A DNA stretch of 36,694 nucleotides from Streptosporangiaceae bacterium (GTDB taxonomy: Bacteria > Actinomycetota > Actinomycetes > Streptosporangiales > Streptosporangiaceae): NCBI GenBank assembly GCA_025964715.1, contig JAOPYH010000438.1, positions 1 to 36,694 of the forward strand, given 5' to 3'. The notes beneath the pieces are model-generated. The model had not been told where the DNA came from. It did no database searches and saw nothing but the letters and a program-made list of their open reading frames with translations. Shown here piece by piece: positions 1-7,858 of this stretch. The number at the start of each line of letters is the position of its first letter. The first letter of the stretch is position 1. The position numbers and the translations under genes were made by a program.

Positions 1-449
1 GGACGGGTCACCTGGACCATGCCGAGCGCCTTGGCCTTCTGCGCCAGGACCTCCGGTGACTCCTCCCGAGCGATCTCCTCCTGCAGCGCCTGGCGCTGCT
101 GGCCGAGCTGCTTGTTACTGCGCTGCAGCTTGGTCAGCGTGAACGCGTCCTCGGCCAGAACGGTGTTGAGCAGCAGGAGGCTGACCAGCGCGCCACCGAG
201 CAGGCCGACGACGAGGAGCACGAAGGGGGCACGGGGCGGCGCCGACTGGGCGCCCACCGCCGGGGAGCCGGTCGTCCGGATGACCGAACGCGCGGGCGAG
301 GAGGGCACCGGGCCCGGCCGGCCGGCCGGCTCCGGGCGGGCGGGCGGGCGGGCCGGGGCCGGGCGCGTCTTCGCCGCTGTCCTCTCGGCACCGGTGGCCT
401 CGGAGCCCGCGCGTCGTGACCGCGTTGGACGCGTGGTCGTCGTGGTCAT
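1..449 (-). CDS. ftsL: FtsL-like septum formation / division membrane protein (partial, 3' end beyond left edge)
   Basis: The frame opens with ATG at 449-447, overlaps the rsmH stop by ATGA, and stays open to the left edge (149 codons). It encodes a long Pro/Arg/Ala-rich cytoplasmic N-terminus (about residues 1-80), one transmembrane helix (about 82-105, [19 protein letters not shown]) and an extracytoplasmic stretch rich in Gln/Leu/Glu that looks like a coiled coil ([18 protein letters not shown]), followed by a short segment around KALGMVQV. This layout, and the position directly after rsmH, are those of actinobacterial FtsL/DivIC-like proteins, which are poorly conserved in sequence; ftsI would be expected next. 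The gene symbol rests on topology and synteny, not on strong sequence identity. A run of five GGG triplets (334-352, plus strand) lies inside the Pro-rich part. Confidence 0.75.
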   Translation of the reverse strand, partial: MTTTTTRPTRSRRAGSEATGAERTAAKTRPAPARPPARPEPAGRPGPVPSSPARSVIRTTGSPAVGAQSAPPRAPFVLLVVGLLGGALVSLLLLNTVLAEDAFTLTKLQRSNKQLGQQRQALQEEIAREESPEVLAQKAKALGMVQVTR

Positions 450-1486
450 GCTGTGCCTCCTCGTTGCCTCGCCCGCGGGCCCGTGCCCGACGCGGGCCCA
501 TCGGCCGCCTCCCGGATCCGCTCGGCGGCGCGCAGCCGGGCCGACGCGGCACGTGGATTGGTCGTGGTCTCGTCGTCGGACGGCATTTCGGCACCCCGGG
601 TGAGCATCTGGAACCGGGGCTCCCGGTCCGGCAGCGGCACGGGCAGGTCCGGCGGTGTGGTGTCCGCGGCCGCCGCGGCGAGGACCCGCTTGGTGATGCG
701 GTCCTCGAGGGAGTGATAGGACAGGACCACGACGCGCCCGCCCAACGAAAGGGCGTCCATGGCGGCGGGAAGGGCCCGCTCCCAGGTGCTCAGCTCCGCG
801 TTGACCTCGATGCGCAATGCTTGGAACGTCCGCTTGGCGGGGTGTCCGCCCGTACGCCGGGTCGCTGCGGGGATGGCATCCCGGACGATGTCCGCGAGCC
901 GCCTGGTAGAGGTCACGGGCTCGCGCCCGCGTTCGCGCACGATGGCCGCGGCGACCCGCCGCGCGAAGCGCTCCTCTCCGTACACCCGCAGGATGCGGGT
1001 GAGATCCTCGGCCGGATAGGTGTTGAGGACCTCGGCTGCGGTGAGCCCGCGCGTCTGGTCCATTCGCATGTCGAGGGGGGCGTCGTAGGAGTAGGCGAAG
1101 CCGCGCTCGGCCTCGTCGAGCTGCGGCGAGGAGACGCCGAGGTCGAACAGCACTCCCTGCACCGTGGCGATGTCCAGATCCGACAGCACGTCGGGAAGCT
1201 CGTCGTACACGGCGTGGGTGAGGGTGACGCGGTCACCGAAGGGAGCGAGCCGCCGGCGGGAACGCTCGAGCGCGCTGGTGTCGCGGTCGAGTCCCACGAG
1301 CCGCAGGCGCGGATGCGCCAGGAGCATCGCCTCGGCGTGACCACCCATGCCGAGGGTCGCGTCCACGTAGATGGGGTCGGCTCCACCGGGGCCGGGCGCC
1401 GCGAGAGCCGGAGCGAGCAGCGACAGGACGCGATCGAGCATGACCGGTACGTGACCGGCCTCCGCCGTGCTCCCCTGGTTGTGCAT
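446..1486 (-). CDS. rsmH: 16S rRNA (cytosine(1402)-N(4))-methyltransferase RsmH (MraW)
   Basis: 346 aa, close to the usual family length. RsmH N4-methylates C1402 of 16S rRNA using S-adenosylmethionine. The N-terminal signature [11 protein letters not shown] is present (about residues 11-21), then the SAM-binding motif [14 protein letters not shown] (about 42-55), the motif [18 protein letters not shown], and the late motif [16 protein letters not shown] (about 255-270). The ATG at 1486-1484 has an AGGGG ribosome-binding site about 10 nt upstream. It lies between mraZ (223-bp gap) and the ftsL-like gene (4-nt overlap), the standard mraZ-rsmH-ftsL start of the dcw cluster, so it is probably cotranscribed from the mraZ promoter. 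A 13-bp direct repeat spans the start codon. Confidence 0.96.
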   Translation of the reverse strand: MHNQGSTAEAGHVPVMLDRVLSLLAPALAAPGPGGADPIYVDATLGMGGHAEAMLLAHPRLRLVGLDRDTSALERSRRRLAPFGDRVTLTHAVYDELPDVLSDLDIATVQGVLFDLGVSSPQLDEAERGFAYSYDAPLDMRMDQTRGLTAAEVLNTYPAEDLTRILRVYGEERFARRVAAAIVRERGREPVTSTRRLADIVRDAIPAATRRTGGHPAKRTFQALRIEVNAELSTWERALPAAMDALSLGGRVVVLSYHSLEDRITKRVLAAAAADTTPPDLPVPLPDREPRFQMLTRGAEMPSDDETTTNPRAASARLRAAERIREAADGPASGTGPRARQRGGTA

Positions 1487-1509
1487 CTTGCCAAACCCCC
1501 TGGTTGTGC
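1472..1509 (-). repeat. 13-bp direct repeat across the rsmH start
   Basis: GCACAACCAGGGG (minus-strand sense) occurs at 1509-1497 and again at 1484-1472, 25 bp apart. The upstream copy supplies the AGGGG ribosome-binding site of rsmH; the downstream copy begins at the last base of the start codon and encodes residues 2-5 (HNQG). It may be a small duplication that created or moved the translation start, or chance. Confidence 0.6.
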
Positions 1510-1709
1510 CACCGCTCGCGGACTGTGGCCGTCGCCGTCGCCGGGGGCCTCGCCCGGCCAGGTCCCCATCCGCTGCCCCTGAGGAAGACCACCGCTGTTG
1601 GCGGCGTTGCCACCTGGCACCGGGGAAGCTGTGCCAGCTGACGTGGAGAGCGGGTGGAGACCTGGCCGTACGCGGGCCTGTCCCGGTCGCGACCGGCGAC
1701 TCGAATCCG
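1487..1709. other. mraZ-rsmH intergenic spacer
   Basis: This 223-bp spacer contains the rsmH ribosome-binding site and one arm of the 13-bp repeat. I see no convincing short gene in it; frames crossing it are extensions or shadows of rsmH. No strong hairpin followed by a T-run is evident, consistent with readthrough from mraZ. Confidence 0.6.
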
Positions 1710-2141
1710 TCAGAGAACCCCTGGCAACACCTCCTCCGACAGGTCGGAGAACTGCTGCTCCTGCTGTGAGAGATAGGACTCCCAGGCCTGGGAGTCCCAG
1801 ATCTCCAAACGTGTGTTGGCGCCGATGACAGCGCAGTCGCGGGTCAGCGCCGCGTACTTTCGCAACGCCGATGGAATGGTGATCCGCCCCTGCTTGTCCG
1901 GAACCTCATCGGAGGCGCTGGCGAAGAACACCCGGCCGTAGTCCCGCACGGCCTTGGCGGTCACCGGGGCCGTGCGAAGTGCTTCGGTGATCCGCTCGAA
2001 CTCCGCCATAGGGAAGACGTAGAGACAGCGTTCCTGCCCTTTTGTGATCACCAATCCCCCCGACAGCTCCTCGCGGTACTTGGCCGGTAGGAAAAGTCGC
2101 CCCTTTTCATCGAGGCGCGGTGAATGGGTGCCGAGAAACAC
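1710..2141 (-). CDS. mraZ: Transcriptional regulator MraZ
   Basis: 143 aa, full length. It has two SpoVT/AbrB-like halves, each with the D-x-K-G-R signature: [16 protein letters not shown] near residue 11 and [16 protein letters not shown] near residue 83. MraZ is a ring-forming DNA-binding protein that represses its own dcw promoter by binding short direct repeats. The start is GTG at 2141-2139, preceded by GGGAGGTGG at a suitable distance. Five GTGGN-type repeats upstream (2171-2215) are the likely binding sites. It is the first gene of the minus-strand division cluster. Confidence 0.96.
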   Translation of the reverse strand: MFLGTHSPRLDEKGRLFLPAKYREELSGGLVITKGQERCLYVFPMAEFERITEALRTAPVTAKAVRDYGRVFFASASDEVPDKQGRITIPSALRKYAALTRDCAVIGANTRLEIWDSQAWESYLSQQEQQFSDLSEEVLPGVL

Positions 2142-2170
2142 GCGGCCCCACCTCCCGTACCCCGTGAAGC

Positions 2171-2215
2171 ACTACCGCCCTCCACGGCGCACCACTGTAC
2201 TCCACTATCCCCCAC
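2171..2215 (-). promoter_or_regulatory. MraZ-box array: five GTGGN-type repeats with 10-bp period
   Basis: On the minus strand, reading toward mraZ, pentamers GTGGG (2215-2211), GTGGA (2205-2201), GTGGT (2195-2191), GTGGA (2185-2181) and a degenerate GTAGT (2175-2171) occur exactly every 10 bp, each separated by 5 bp. Known MraZ operators are tandem TGGG/GTGG-type repeats with 5-nt spacers, so this is very probably the autoregulatory site. Confidence 0.85.
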
Positions 2216-2221
2216 CGTCAA
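2194..2221 (-). promoter_or_regulatory. Putative mraZ promoter overlapping the MraZ boxes
   Basis: TTGACG (2221-2216, minus strand) is followed after 16 bp by TACAGT (2199-2194), a reasonable -35/-10 pair about 50 nt upstream of the mraZ start. The three strongest GTGGN boxes lie in or beside the spacer and -10, so bound MraZ would block RNA polymerase. Confidence 0.5.
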
Positions 2222-2593
2222 CTGTCAAAACCTCTGCGGGCCGCCCAGTTTGCCGGCGAATGTGCAGGTCAGCTGGGGTGGAGCGAAATGGGGGCCCGGG
2301 ACGCCCCGGAGCGGCGCAGCGCGGCAAACGCGCGGCTTGGGCCGGAATCATCCTCCTTCCCGATCCGGGGACTGACCCGGGCGCCGGTACGGCAGAGTAG
2401 AGGGGCGAAAATGAACCGGCAGAAGTGACCGCTCACACATCCACCGCTGCGCGCGCGCGGCCGGATGCGTGAACATCGCTATCGAACCGCCTACGACGTA
2501 CTCTCTCTAACGCGTACAAAGTGGGTCGCATCGCTCCGCGCGTCATGAGGTCGCATTACGACCGCGGCCGCATGGGCGGCTGAGGAGGGTTAG

Positions 2594-3577
2594 TTGTCAG
2601 TAAGTACGCAAGGCGACATCGGCCGGGGGCTGGACGGCCTGACACAGGTCGCCAAGAAGATCCACGGCGCCATCGAGTCCGTTATCGAAGGCAAACCGGA
2701 CGTCGTACGGCTCGCGCTCACGGTGCTGCTCGCGGAGGGGCATCTCCTGATCGAGGACGTGCCCGGGGTCGGGAAGACGATGCTGGCCAAGGCCCTGGCC
2801 CGATCGGTCGACTGCTCGGTCCGCCGCGTGCAGTTCACCCCGGACCTGCTGCCCAGCGACATCACGGGAGTGAGCGCATACAACCAGGAGCGACGGGAGT
2901 TCGAGTTCAAGCCGGGTCCCGTCTTCGCCAACATCGTGGTGGGCGACGAGATCAACCGTGCGTCTCCGAAGACCCAGTCGGCCCTGCTGGAATGCATGGA
3001 GGAGCGTCAGGTCACCGTTGACGGCACGACATACGCCCTGGAGCTGCCGTTCATGGTGGTCGCGACCCAGAACCCGGTGGAGATGGAGGGCACCTACCCG
3101 CTCCCCGAGGCCCAGCGCGACCGGTACACCGCGCGGATCTCGATGGGTTACCCCGACCGGAGCGCCGAGCTGGAGATGCTGGACGTCCACGGAGGATCCT
3201 CGCCGCTTGAGGACCTGGCGCCCGTCGCCTGCGCCTCCGACGTGCGCCAGCTCATCGAGGTCGTCCGGCAGGTGCACGTGTCAGCGGCCGTACGGCACTA
3301 CGCGATCGACCTGGTGACCGCCACCCGCGAGCATCCGGAGCTGCGGCTGGGCGCGTCCCCGCGCGCGACGCTGCATCTCGTACGGGCGGCGCGGGCGCAT
3401 GCCGCACTGGGCGAGCGGGACTACGTGACTCCGGACGACCTCCAGGACCTCGCCGTCCCCGTCCTGGCGCACCGGCTCCTGCCCGGCTCGGAGGCCCGGG
3501 TGGCGCGCCGGCCCCCGGAACAGATCGTCCGCGAGCTCCTGGACCGGGTGCCCGTCCCGGACCGGCCGCGCGGCTGA
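2594..3577 (+). CDS. MoxR-family AAA+ ATPase
   Basis: 327 aa, typical MoxR length. The Walker A motif is GVGKT (residues 58-62, in DVPGVGKTML) and the Walker B/sensor region is VVGDEINRASPKTQSALLE (Asp118-Glu119), followed by the family motif ATQNPVEMEGTYPLPEAQRD. MoxR proteins are chaperone-like ATPases that usually work with DUF58 partners. An in-frame TAG at 2591-2593 directly precedes the chosen TTG start, which has a strong GAGGAGGG site (2582-2589); no ATG or GTG follows nearby in frame, so TTG is well supported. It heads a moxR-DUF58-tgpA operon with 13 bp to the next gene. Confidence 0.92.
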   Translation: MSVSTQGDIGRGLDGLTQVAKKIHGAIESVIEGKPDVVRLALTVLLAEGHLLIEDVPGVGKTMLAKALARSVDCSVRRVQFTPDLLPSDITGVSAYNQERREFEFKPGPVFANIVVGDEINRASPKTQSALLECMEERQVTVDGTTYALELPFMVVATQNPVEMEGTYPLPEAQRDRYTARISMGYPDRSAELEMLDVHGGSSPLEDLAPVACASDVRQLIEVVRQVHVSAAVRHYAIDLVTATREHPELRLGASPRATLHLVRAARAHAALGERDYVTPDDLQDLAVPVLAHRLLPGSEARVARRPPEQIVRELLDRVPVPDRPRG

Positions 3578-3590
3578 AACCCAGCTGAGA

Positions 3591-4862
3591 ATGAAGAGGA
3601 CAATCAGTGCCCTGACGACACGGGGCAGGTCGTTCGCCGCCGCGGGGGTCACCGCGATCCTGTGCGCGTTCGTCCTCGGCGAGCGTGATCTGCTCCGGGC
3701 CGGGCTGCTCATCCTGGCGCTCCCCCTCCTGTCCGCGCTGTCGGTGTCGAGGACCCGCTATCGCCTCGCCTGCGCCAGGCGGCTGTCGCCGACCCGGCTG
3801 CCGGCCGGGCAGGACGCACAGGTAGAGCTGCGCCTGGAGAACGTGTCCCGGATCCCCACGGGACTGCTGCTGGTGGAGGACCGGGTGCCCTATGCCCTCG
3901 GGGCCCAGGCCCGCTTCGTCCTCGATCGCATCGAGGCCCACGGCTCTCGGGAGCTCGGCTACCGGGTGCGCTCGGACCTGCGGGGCCGTTACCGGGTCGG
4001 ACCGCTGAGCGTCCGCCTCGCCGACCCCTTCGGGCTCGTCGAGCTGGACCGCTCCTTCAGCCTCGCGGACCCGCTGACCGTCACTCCGGCGCTGGTCGAG
4101 CTGCCGCACGGCGGCACCGCGGGTGCGTGGTCCGGCGGCGGGGACAGCCGGGCCCGCACGTTGCCCAACACGGGTGAGGACGACGTCGCCCCGCGCGAGT
4201 ACCGCCAGGGCGACGATCTCCGCCGGGTCCACTGGAGGTCCACGGCCCGCTACGGCCGGCTGATGGTGCGCCGGGAGGAACAGCAGCGGCAGAGCGCCGG
4301 CACCCTGTTCCTCGACACCAGGCGACGCGTCCATCCGGGCGACGGACCGGTCTCCTCCTTCGAGCAGGCGGTGTCGGTGACGGCGTCGATCGGGATGTGG
4401 CTGGACCGTCAAGGCGTCGGCCTGCGCTTCGTCACGGATACCGGCGAGGTACTGCCGGGCTCCAGCGGCTTCGGCGGTGCGCTGCTGGACAGCCTGGCGA
4501 TGGCGCGCATGTCCGGTGCGCGCTCGCTGGACGCCGGTCTCGAGGCGTTGCCAGGAAGGATGGGGCCGCGTGCGGGCGAGGGCCTGGTGGTCGCGGTGTT
4601 CGGCCTGATCGATGCAGCCGAGGCACGGTCGGTGGCGGCGATCCGCCGCGGCGCCGCCACCTGCGTGGCCGTCCTTGTCGACGTGTCCGCCCCCGAGGCG
4701 GATAGGCCGGCCGGCACCGACCCGCAAGCCGCGGCCGGAGTGCTCCGTGCGGCCGGGTGGAGGGTCATCACGGTCGGCTCGGCCGCGGCTCTCGCCGCGG
4801 CGTGGAGCCCCCGCCACGCGACGTCCGGAGCGGCCGAGCCGTGGGAGGCGATGGGGTCATGA
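3591..4862 (+). CDS. DUF58 domain protein (MoxR partner, two N-terminal membrane helices)
   Basis: 423 aa. Two closely spaced hydrophobic helices lie at about residues 12-45, then a beta-rich region. The DUF58 signature GEDDVAPREYRQGDDLRRVHW is at about residues 195-215, followed by a von-Willebrand-A-like C-terminal part. DUF58 proteins are encoded with MoxR ATPases and transglutaminase-like proteins across actinobacteria; the biochemical role is unproven. The ATG at 3591 has only a weak Shine-Dalgarno (AGCTGAGA). The stop overlaps the next start as ATGA (4859-4862), implying translational coupling. Confidence 0.88.
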   Translation: MKRTISALTTRGRSFAAAGVTAILCAFVLGERDLLRAGLLILALPLLSALSVSRTRYRLACARRLSPTRLPAGQDAQVELRLENVSRIPTGLLLVEDRVPYALGAQARFVLDRIEAHGSRELGYRVRSDLRGRYRVGPLSVRLADPFGLVELDRSFSLADPLTVTPALVELPHGGTAGAWSGGGDSRARTLPNTGEDDVAPREYRQGDDLRRVHWRSTARYGRLMVRREEQQRQSAGTLFLDTRRRVHPGDGPVSSFEQAVSVTASIGMWLDRQGVGLRFVTDTGEVLPGSSGFGGALLDSLAMARMSGARSLDAGLEALPGRMGPRAGEGLVVAVFGLIDAAEARSVAAIRRGAATCVAVLVDVSAPEADRPAGTDPQAAAGVLRAAGWRVITVGSAAALAAAWSPRHATSGAAEPWEAMGS

Positions 4863-7276
4863 AGGTAAGGCTCACGCTCGCCGCGGCGACGGCGGCGCTG
4901 CTGGGATCCGTCGCGCTCTACCCGCTCTTCGTCGGGGCGAGATGGGTGATGCCGGGTCTCGGCGCCGTGGTCGTGGTGTCCGCCGCCGGCCTGCTGACCC
5001 GCCGCTTCAGGATCCCCGCGCCGCTCTCGCTGCCGGCCTGCCTGCTGGCGCTCCAGTTGTACGTCACGGCCCTCTACACCGGTCCGGAGGCATTGGCCGG
5101 GATCATCCCGACCCCCGGATCCCTGACCCGGATGGCCGACCTCATGGGAGAGGGCTGGCACGTCGCCGGGAGGTACGCCGCCCCGGTCCCGCTCCGGCCC
5201 GGGGTCGCCGTGCTCTCCACCCTCTGCATCGGGCTGGTCGCGGCGGTCGTCGACTTCGTGGCCGTACGGCTCCGTCACGCGGCCGCCGCCGGCCTGCCGC
5301 TGCTGGCGATGTACAGCGTGCCCGCGGCGATCCGTGAGGAGAGTGTCAGCTGGGTGGCGTTCCTGCTCGGCGCGGTGGGTTTCATGTCCCTGCTGCTCGC
5401 CGACGCGCGCGAGCAGGTGAGCGGCTGGGGCCGCGCCGTTCCGAGCCGGCGCTGGTCGGCGGACCCGTCGGCCGGACGGCCCGGCTCCAGTGGGCCGGCC
5501 GGGGCGGGCTACCGGGTGGGGCTTGCCGCCGTGGCCATCGCGGTGCTCGTGCCAACGGTGGTCCCGGGCATCCGGGACACGGGCATGTTCGGGATGGGCG
5601 GCGTCGGCGGGCAAGGGAATGGCGGTCAGATGGTGACCACGCCGGATCCCCTGGTGAGCCTGAAGCGAGAGCTGACCCGGCGAGGCGATGCGGTCGTGCT
5701 GAACTACCGGACCAACGACCCCGAGCAGCCCGACTACCTGCGGATGTACTCCCTGGACCGGTTCGACGGCGAGCGGTGGACCTACAGCGCTCTGCAGAGC
5801 ACGGCCAAGGATCGGGTCAGGGACCGCATGCTCCCCACCGCCCCCGGGCTCAGCACCGCTCAGGCCCAGCGGGTGATCACGCAGGTCAAGGTGGACCGGC
5901 GCGTCCGCGACATGACCTTCCTGCCGATGCCCTACCCGCCGGTCCGGGTGACGATGAAGGGCGACTGGCGAGTGCACGCCGCGTCCCTGATGGTCTACTC
6001 CCTGCGTGACGCCGCCGCCGGGCGGACCTACACCGTCCAGAGCCTTCGGGTACGCCCGACTCCCGAGCAGCTCGCCGCCGCCTCCGATCGGGCGCCGGCC
6101 GACATAACCCGCCGCTACCTCGCCATTCCCGGGGAGGTTCCGGAACAGATCCGGGAACTAGCGATGGCCAAGTCCAAGGGGGCCTCCTCACCTTTCGAGA
6201 AGGCGGTGAAGCTGCAGCGGTGGTTCACCGAATCCGGCGAATTCACCTATGACCTGTCGAAGCAGTCACCCAGGCATGTGTCGGATCTCGTCGACTTCCT
6301 GACCAGCACCAAAAGGGGCTACTGCGAGCAGTTCGCCGCCGCGATGGCCCTGCTCGCCCGCACCCTGGGCATCCCGGCCCGGGTCGCCATGGGATATACG
6401 GCCGGTACGCGAATCGGCGACGGTTCCTGGGAGGTCCGGTCGCGGGACGCCCACGCCTGGCCGGAGCTGTACTTCGAGGGGGCCGGCTGGGTGCGGTTCG
6501 AGCCGACGCCCGCGGGCGGGCTCGGCCAGGGCACGGCGAGCGTCCCCGCCTATACGCAGCCGGAGCCCGCCGGTGCTCAGCCGGGACAGATCGGGGACAC
6601 CTCGCCGGCTCCGGCCGGGTCGGCCGGAGGCGCCTCCGGTGCCTCACCTGCCGCGGCGCCCGGCCACCGGACCGACGAACTCGACCGGCTGGCCAGGACC
6701 GGGCTCCCGCGGAGCTCCGGAGGCGGCGCCTTCGGGCCCGTGTTCGCCACCGCACTGTTCCTGCTCCTCATGATCCTCATGGCCCCGATGGCCGTCCGGA
6801 TCATCAGCCGCAGGCGCCGGTGGGCACACACCGGTGATGCCGCCGGCGTCGCGAACGCCGCGTGGACACAGTTGCGGTCCGACGCGATCGACCATGCGGT
6901 GCCGTGGCGGGCGAGTGAGACCCCACGGACAACCGTACGGCGGCTCGCCGAGCACCTGCGGGCCGGCACCGCCGTCGCGGATTCGCTCACCCGGATCGCG
7001 GAGGCGGAAGAGCGCGCGCGCTATTCCCGCTCGCCCGCGTCCCCGCAGTCTCTGCGCGCCGACTCCGAAACGGTCCGGGAGGCCTTCGCCCGCTCGGTGC
7101 CGGCCCGCACCCGGTGGCGTGCCCGGCTCGCACCGCCATCGGCCATGATGACCTTCCGGAACGCGGCTCGCCGTGCTCCCGAGATCCTGGACCGGACCGG
7201 CAGACTGCTCGCCGCACGCCCGCTGCGCATGCGGCGAGCCGCGCGGTCCGGGCGAGCCGGGGCCCGCGGCCGCTGA
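4859..7276 (+). CDS. TgpA-type transglutaminase-like membrane protein (DUF3488-transglutaminase-DUF4129)
   Basis: 805 aa. Several hydrophobic helices cover about residues 1-210 (DUF3488/TgpA N-terminal type). An extracytoplasmic region follows with a transglutaminase/protease-like core: Cys489 in RGYCEQFAAAMA and His532 in RDAHAWPELYF, then GWVRFEPTPAGG. A Pro/Gly/Ala-rich linker leads to a single helix (about 625-648) and a cytoplasmic DUF4129-like tail. In Pseudomonas, TgpA is an essential periplasmic transglutaminase; the actinobacterial substrate is unknown. The frame is open 34 codons further upstream, but ATG 4859 overlaps the DUF58 stop and avoids a long overlap. The conserved Cys and His suggest an active enzyme. 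Confidence 0.9.
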   Translation: MKVRLTLAAATAALLGSVALYPLFVGARWVMPGLGAVVVVSAAGLLTRRFRIPAPLSLPACLLALQLYVTALYTGPEALAGIIPTPGSLTRMADLMGEGWHVAGRYAAPVPLRPGVAVLSTLCIGLVAAVVDFVAVRLRHAAAAGLPLLAMYSVPAAIREESVSWVAFLLGAVGFMSLLLADAREQVSGWGRAVPSRRWSADPSAGRPGSSGPAGAGYRVGLAAVAIAVLVPTVVPGIRDTGMFGMGGVGGQGNGGQMVTTPDPLVSLKRELTRRGDAVVLNYRTNDPEQPDYLRMYSLDRFDGERWTYSALQSTAKDRVRDRMLPTAPGLSTAQAQRVITQVKVDRRVRDMTFLPMPYPPVRVTMKGDWRVHAASLMVYSLRDAAAGRTYTVQSLRVRPTPEQLAAASDRAPADITRRYLAIPGEVPEQIRELAMAKSKGASSPFEKAVKLQRWFTESGEFTYDLSKQSPRHVSDLVDFLTSTKRGYCEQFAAAMALLARTLGIPARVAMGYTAGTRIGDGSWEVRSRDAHAWPELYFEGAGWVRFEPTPAGGLGQGTASVPAYTQPEPAGAQPGQIGDTSPAPAGSAGGASGASPAAAPGHRTDELDRLARTGLPRSSGGGAFGPVFATALFLLLMILMAPMAVRIISRRRRWAHTGDAAGVANAAWTQLRSDAIDHAVPWRASETPRTTVRRLAEHLRAGTAVADSLTRIAEAEERARYSRSPASPQSLRADSETVREAFARSVPARTRWRARLAPPSAMMTFRNAARRAPEILDRTGRLLAARPLRMRRAARSGRAGARGR

Positions 7277-7289
7277 CCGGTCAGGCCGC
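7266..7289 (+). terminator. GC-rich inverted repeat at end of the tgpA gene
   Basis: Six-bp arms GCGGCC and GGCCGC flank the palindrome CTGACCGGTCAG (7273-7284), which spans the stop codon. There is no T-run. It may terminate or pause transcripts between the convergent tgpA and DUF3040 genes. Confidence 0.35.
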
Positions 7290-7315
7290 CGGGGCCGGGG
7301 CGGCGCGGCCGGCCG

Positions 7316-7708
7316 CTATTCCCCTTCGGCGCGGCGCCGCCACCGCTCCTCGATGCGGTCCATGAACCCGCTGCGGGCAGAGCGCCCGGAACGTGTGCGC
7401 GGCGTCTCAGGCTCGTTGCCGGCACCCGTCATGCGCTTCCAGCTCGACAGCGCCCAGACACAGCAGAACACCATCAGCAGGAAACCGGCCAGGCTGATGA
7501 CGATGGTGATGGGCATGACGTTCACGACGAGACCCGCCATCAACGCGAACACGCCCAGCACGAAGCCGAGACCGGCTTTGACGATCCGGCGCCTGTAATG
7601 CGCCTGAGGGTTCGTCGAGCGGACCGCGTGCGCGAACTTCGGATCCTCCGCGTACAACGCCCGCTCGATCTGGTCGAGCTGACGTTGCTCGTGCTCAGAG
7701 AGCGGCAC
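7316..7708 (-). CDS. DUF3040 domain membrane protein
   Basis: 130 aa. It begins MPLSEHEQRQLDQIERALYA, the hallmark of actinobacterial DUF3040 proteins. Residues near 50-95 form two adjacent transmembrane helices (LGFVLGVFALMAGLVV and ITIVISLAGFLLMVFCC), and the C-terminus is basic and Arg-rich (DRIEERWRRR). I place the start at GTG 7708-7706 because GGGAGG (7717-7712) is a good ribosome-binding site for it; the TTG four codons earlier lies inside that site. The function is unknown. It stands alone on the minus strand downstream of the dinB terminator. Confidence 0.85.
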   Translation of the reverse strand: MPLSEHEQRQLDQIERALYAEDPKFAHAVRSTNPQAHYRRRIVKAGLGFVLGVFALMAGLVVNVMPITIVISLAGFLLMVFCCVWALSSWKRMTGAGNEPETPRTRSGRSARSGFMDRIEERWRRRAEGE

Positions 7709-7806
7709 GGTGCCTCCCAACGACTGCCCCGAGATCGGGAATCCGCTGCCGGACGGGGCCCTGGCTATTGGTGATATGCCCAGAATACGAGGCGGAGCGA
7801 GCGTAC

Positions 7807-7831
7807 GAAAGAAAACGTCCTACCGAGGACG
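7807..7831 (-). terminator. Rho-independent terminator of dinB
   Basis: On the minus strand CGTCCT-CGGT-AGGACG (7831-7816) forms a perfect 6-bp stem with a 4-nt loop, followed directly by TTTTCTTTC (7815-7807). A stem with a real T-run is uncommon in such GC-rich DNA. It lies 28 bp beyond the dinB stop. Confidence 0.8.
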
Positions 7832-7858
7832 CACAGTAATGCGGCCGACATGCTCGGA

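Larger units (their letters stand above)
2142..2593. other. Divergent intergenic region between mraZ and the moxR operon
   Basis: 452 bp without a convincing gene. The mraZ-proximal part holds the MraZ boxes and promoter. The other end must promote the moxR operon; a weak candidate is TACGAC (2492-2497) spaced 17 bp from TACAAA (2515-2520), plus strand, about 75 nt before the moxR start. Short frames across this region show no recognisable protein. Confidence 0.5.

Noticed and set aside
3252..5977. Long minus-strand open frames of about 520 codons opposite DUF58 and tgpA
   Set aside because: Low-complexity Gly/Arg/Pro products, antisense to genes with clear domains; typical GC-rich shadow frames.
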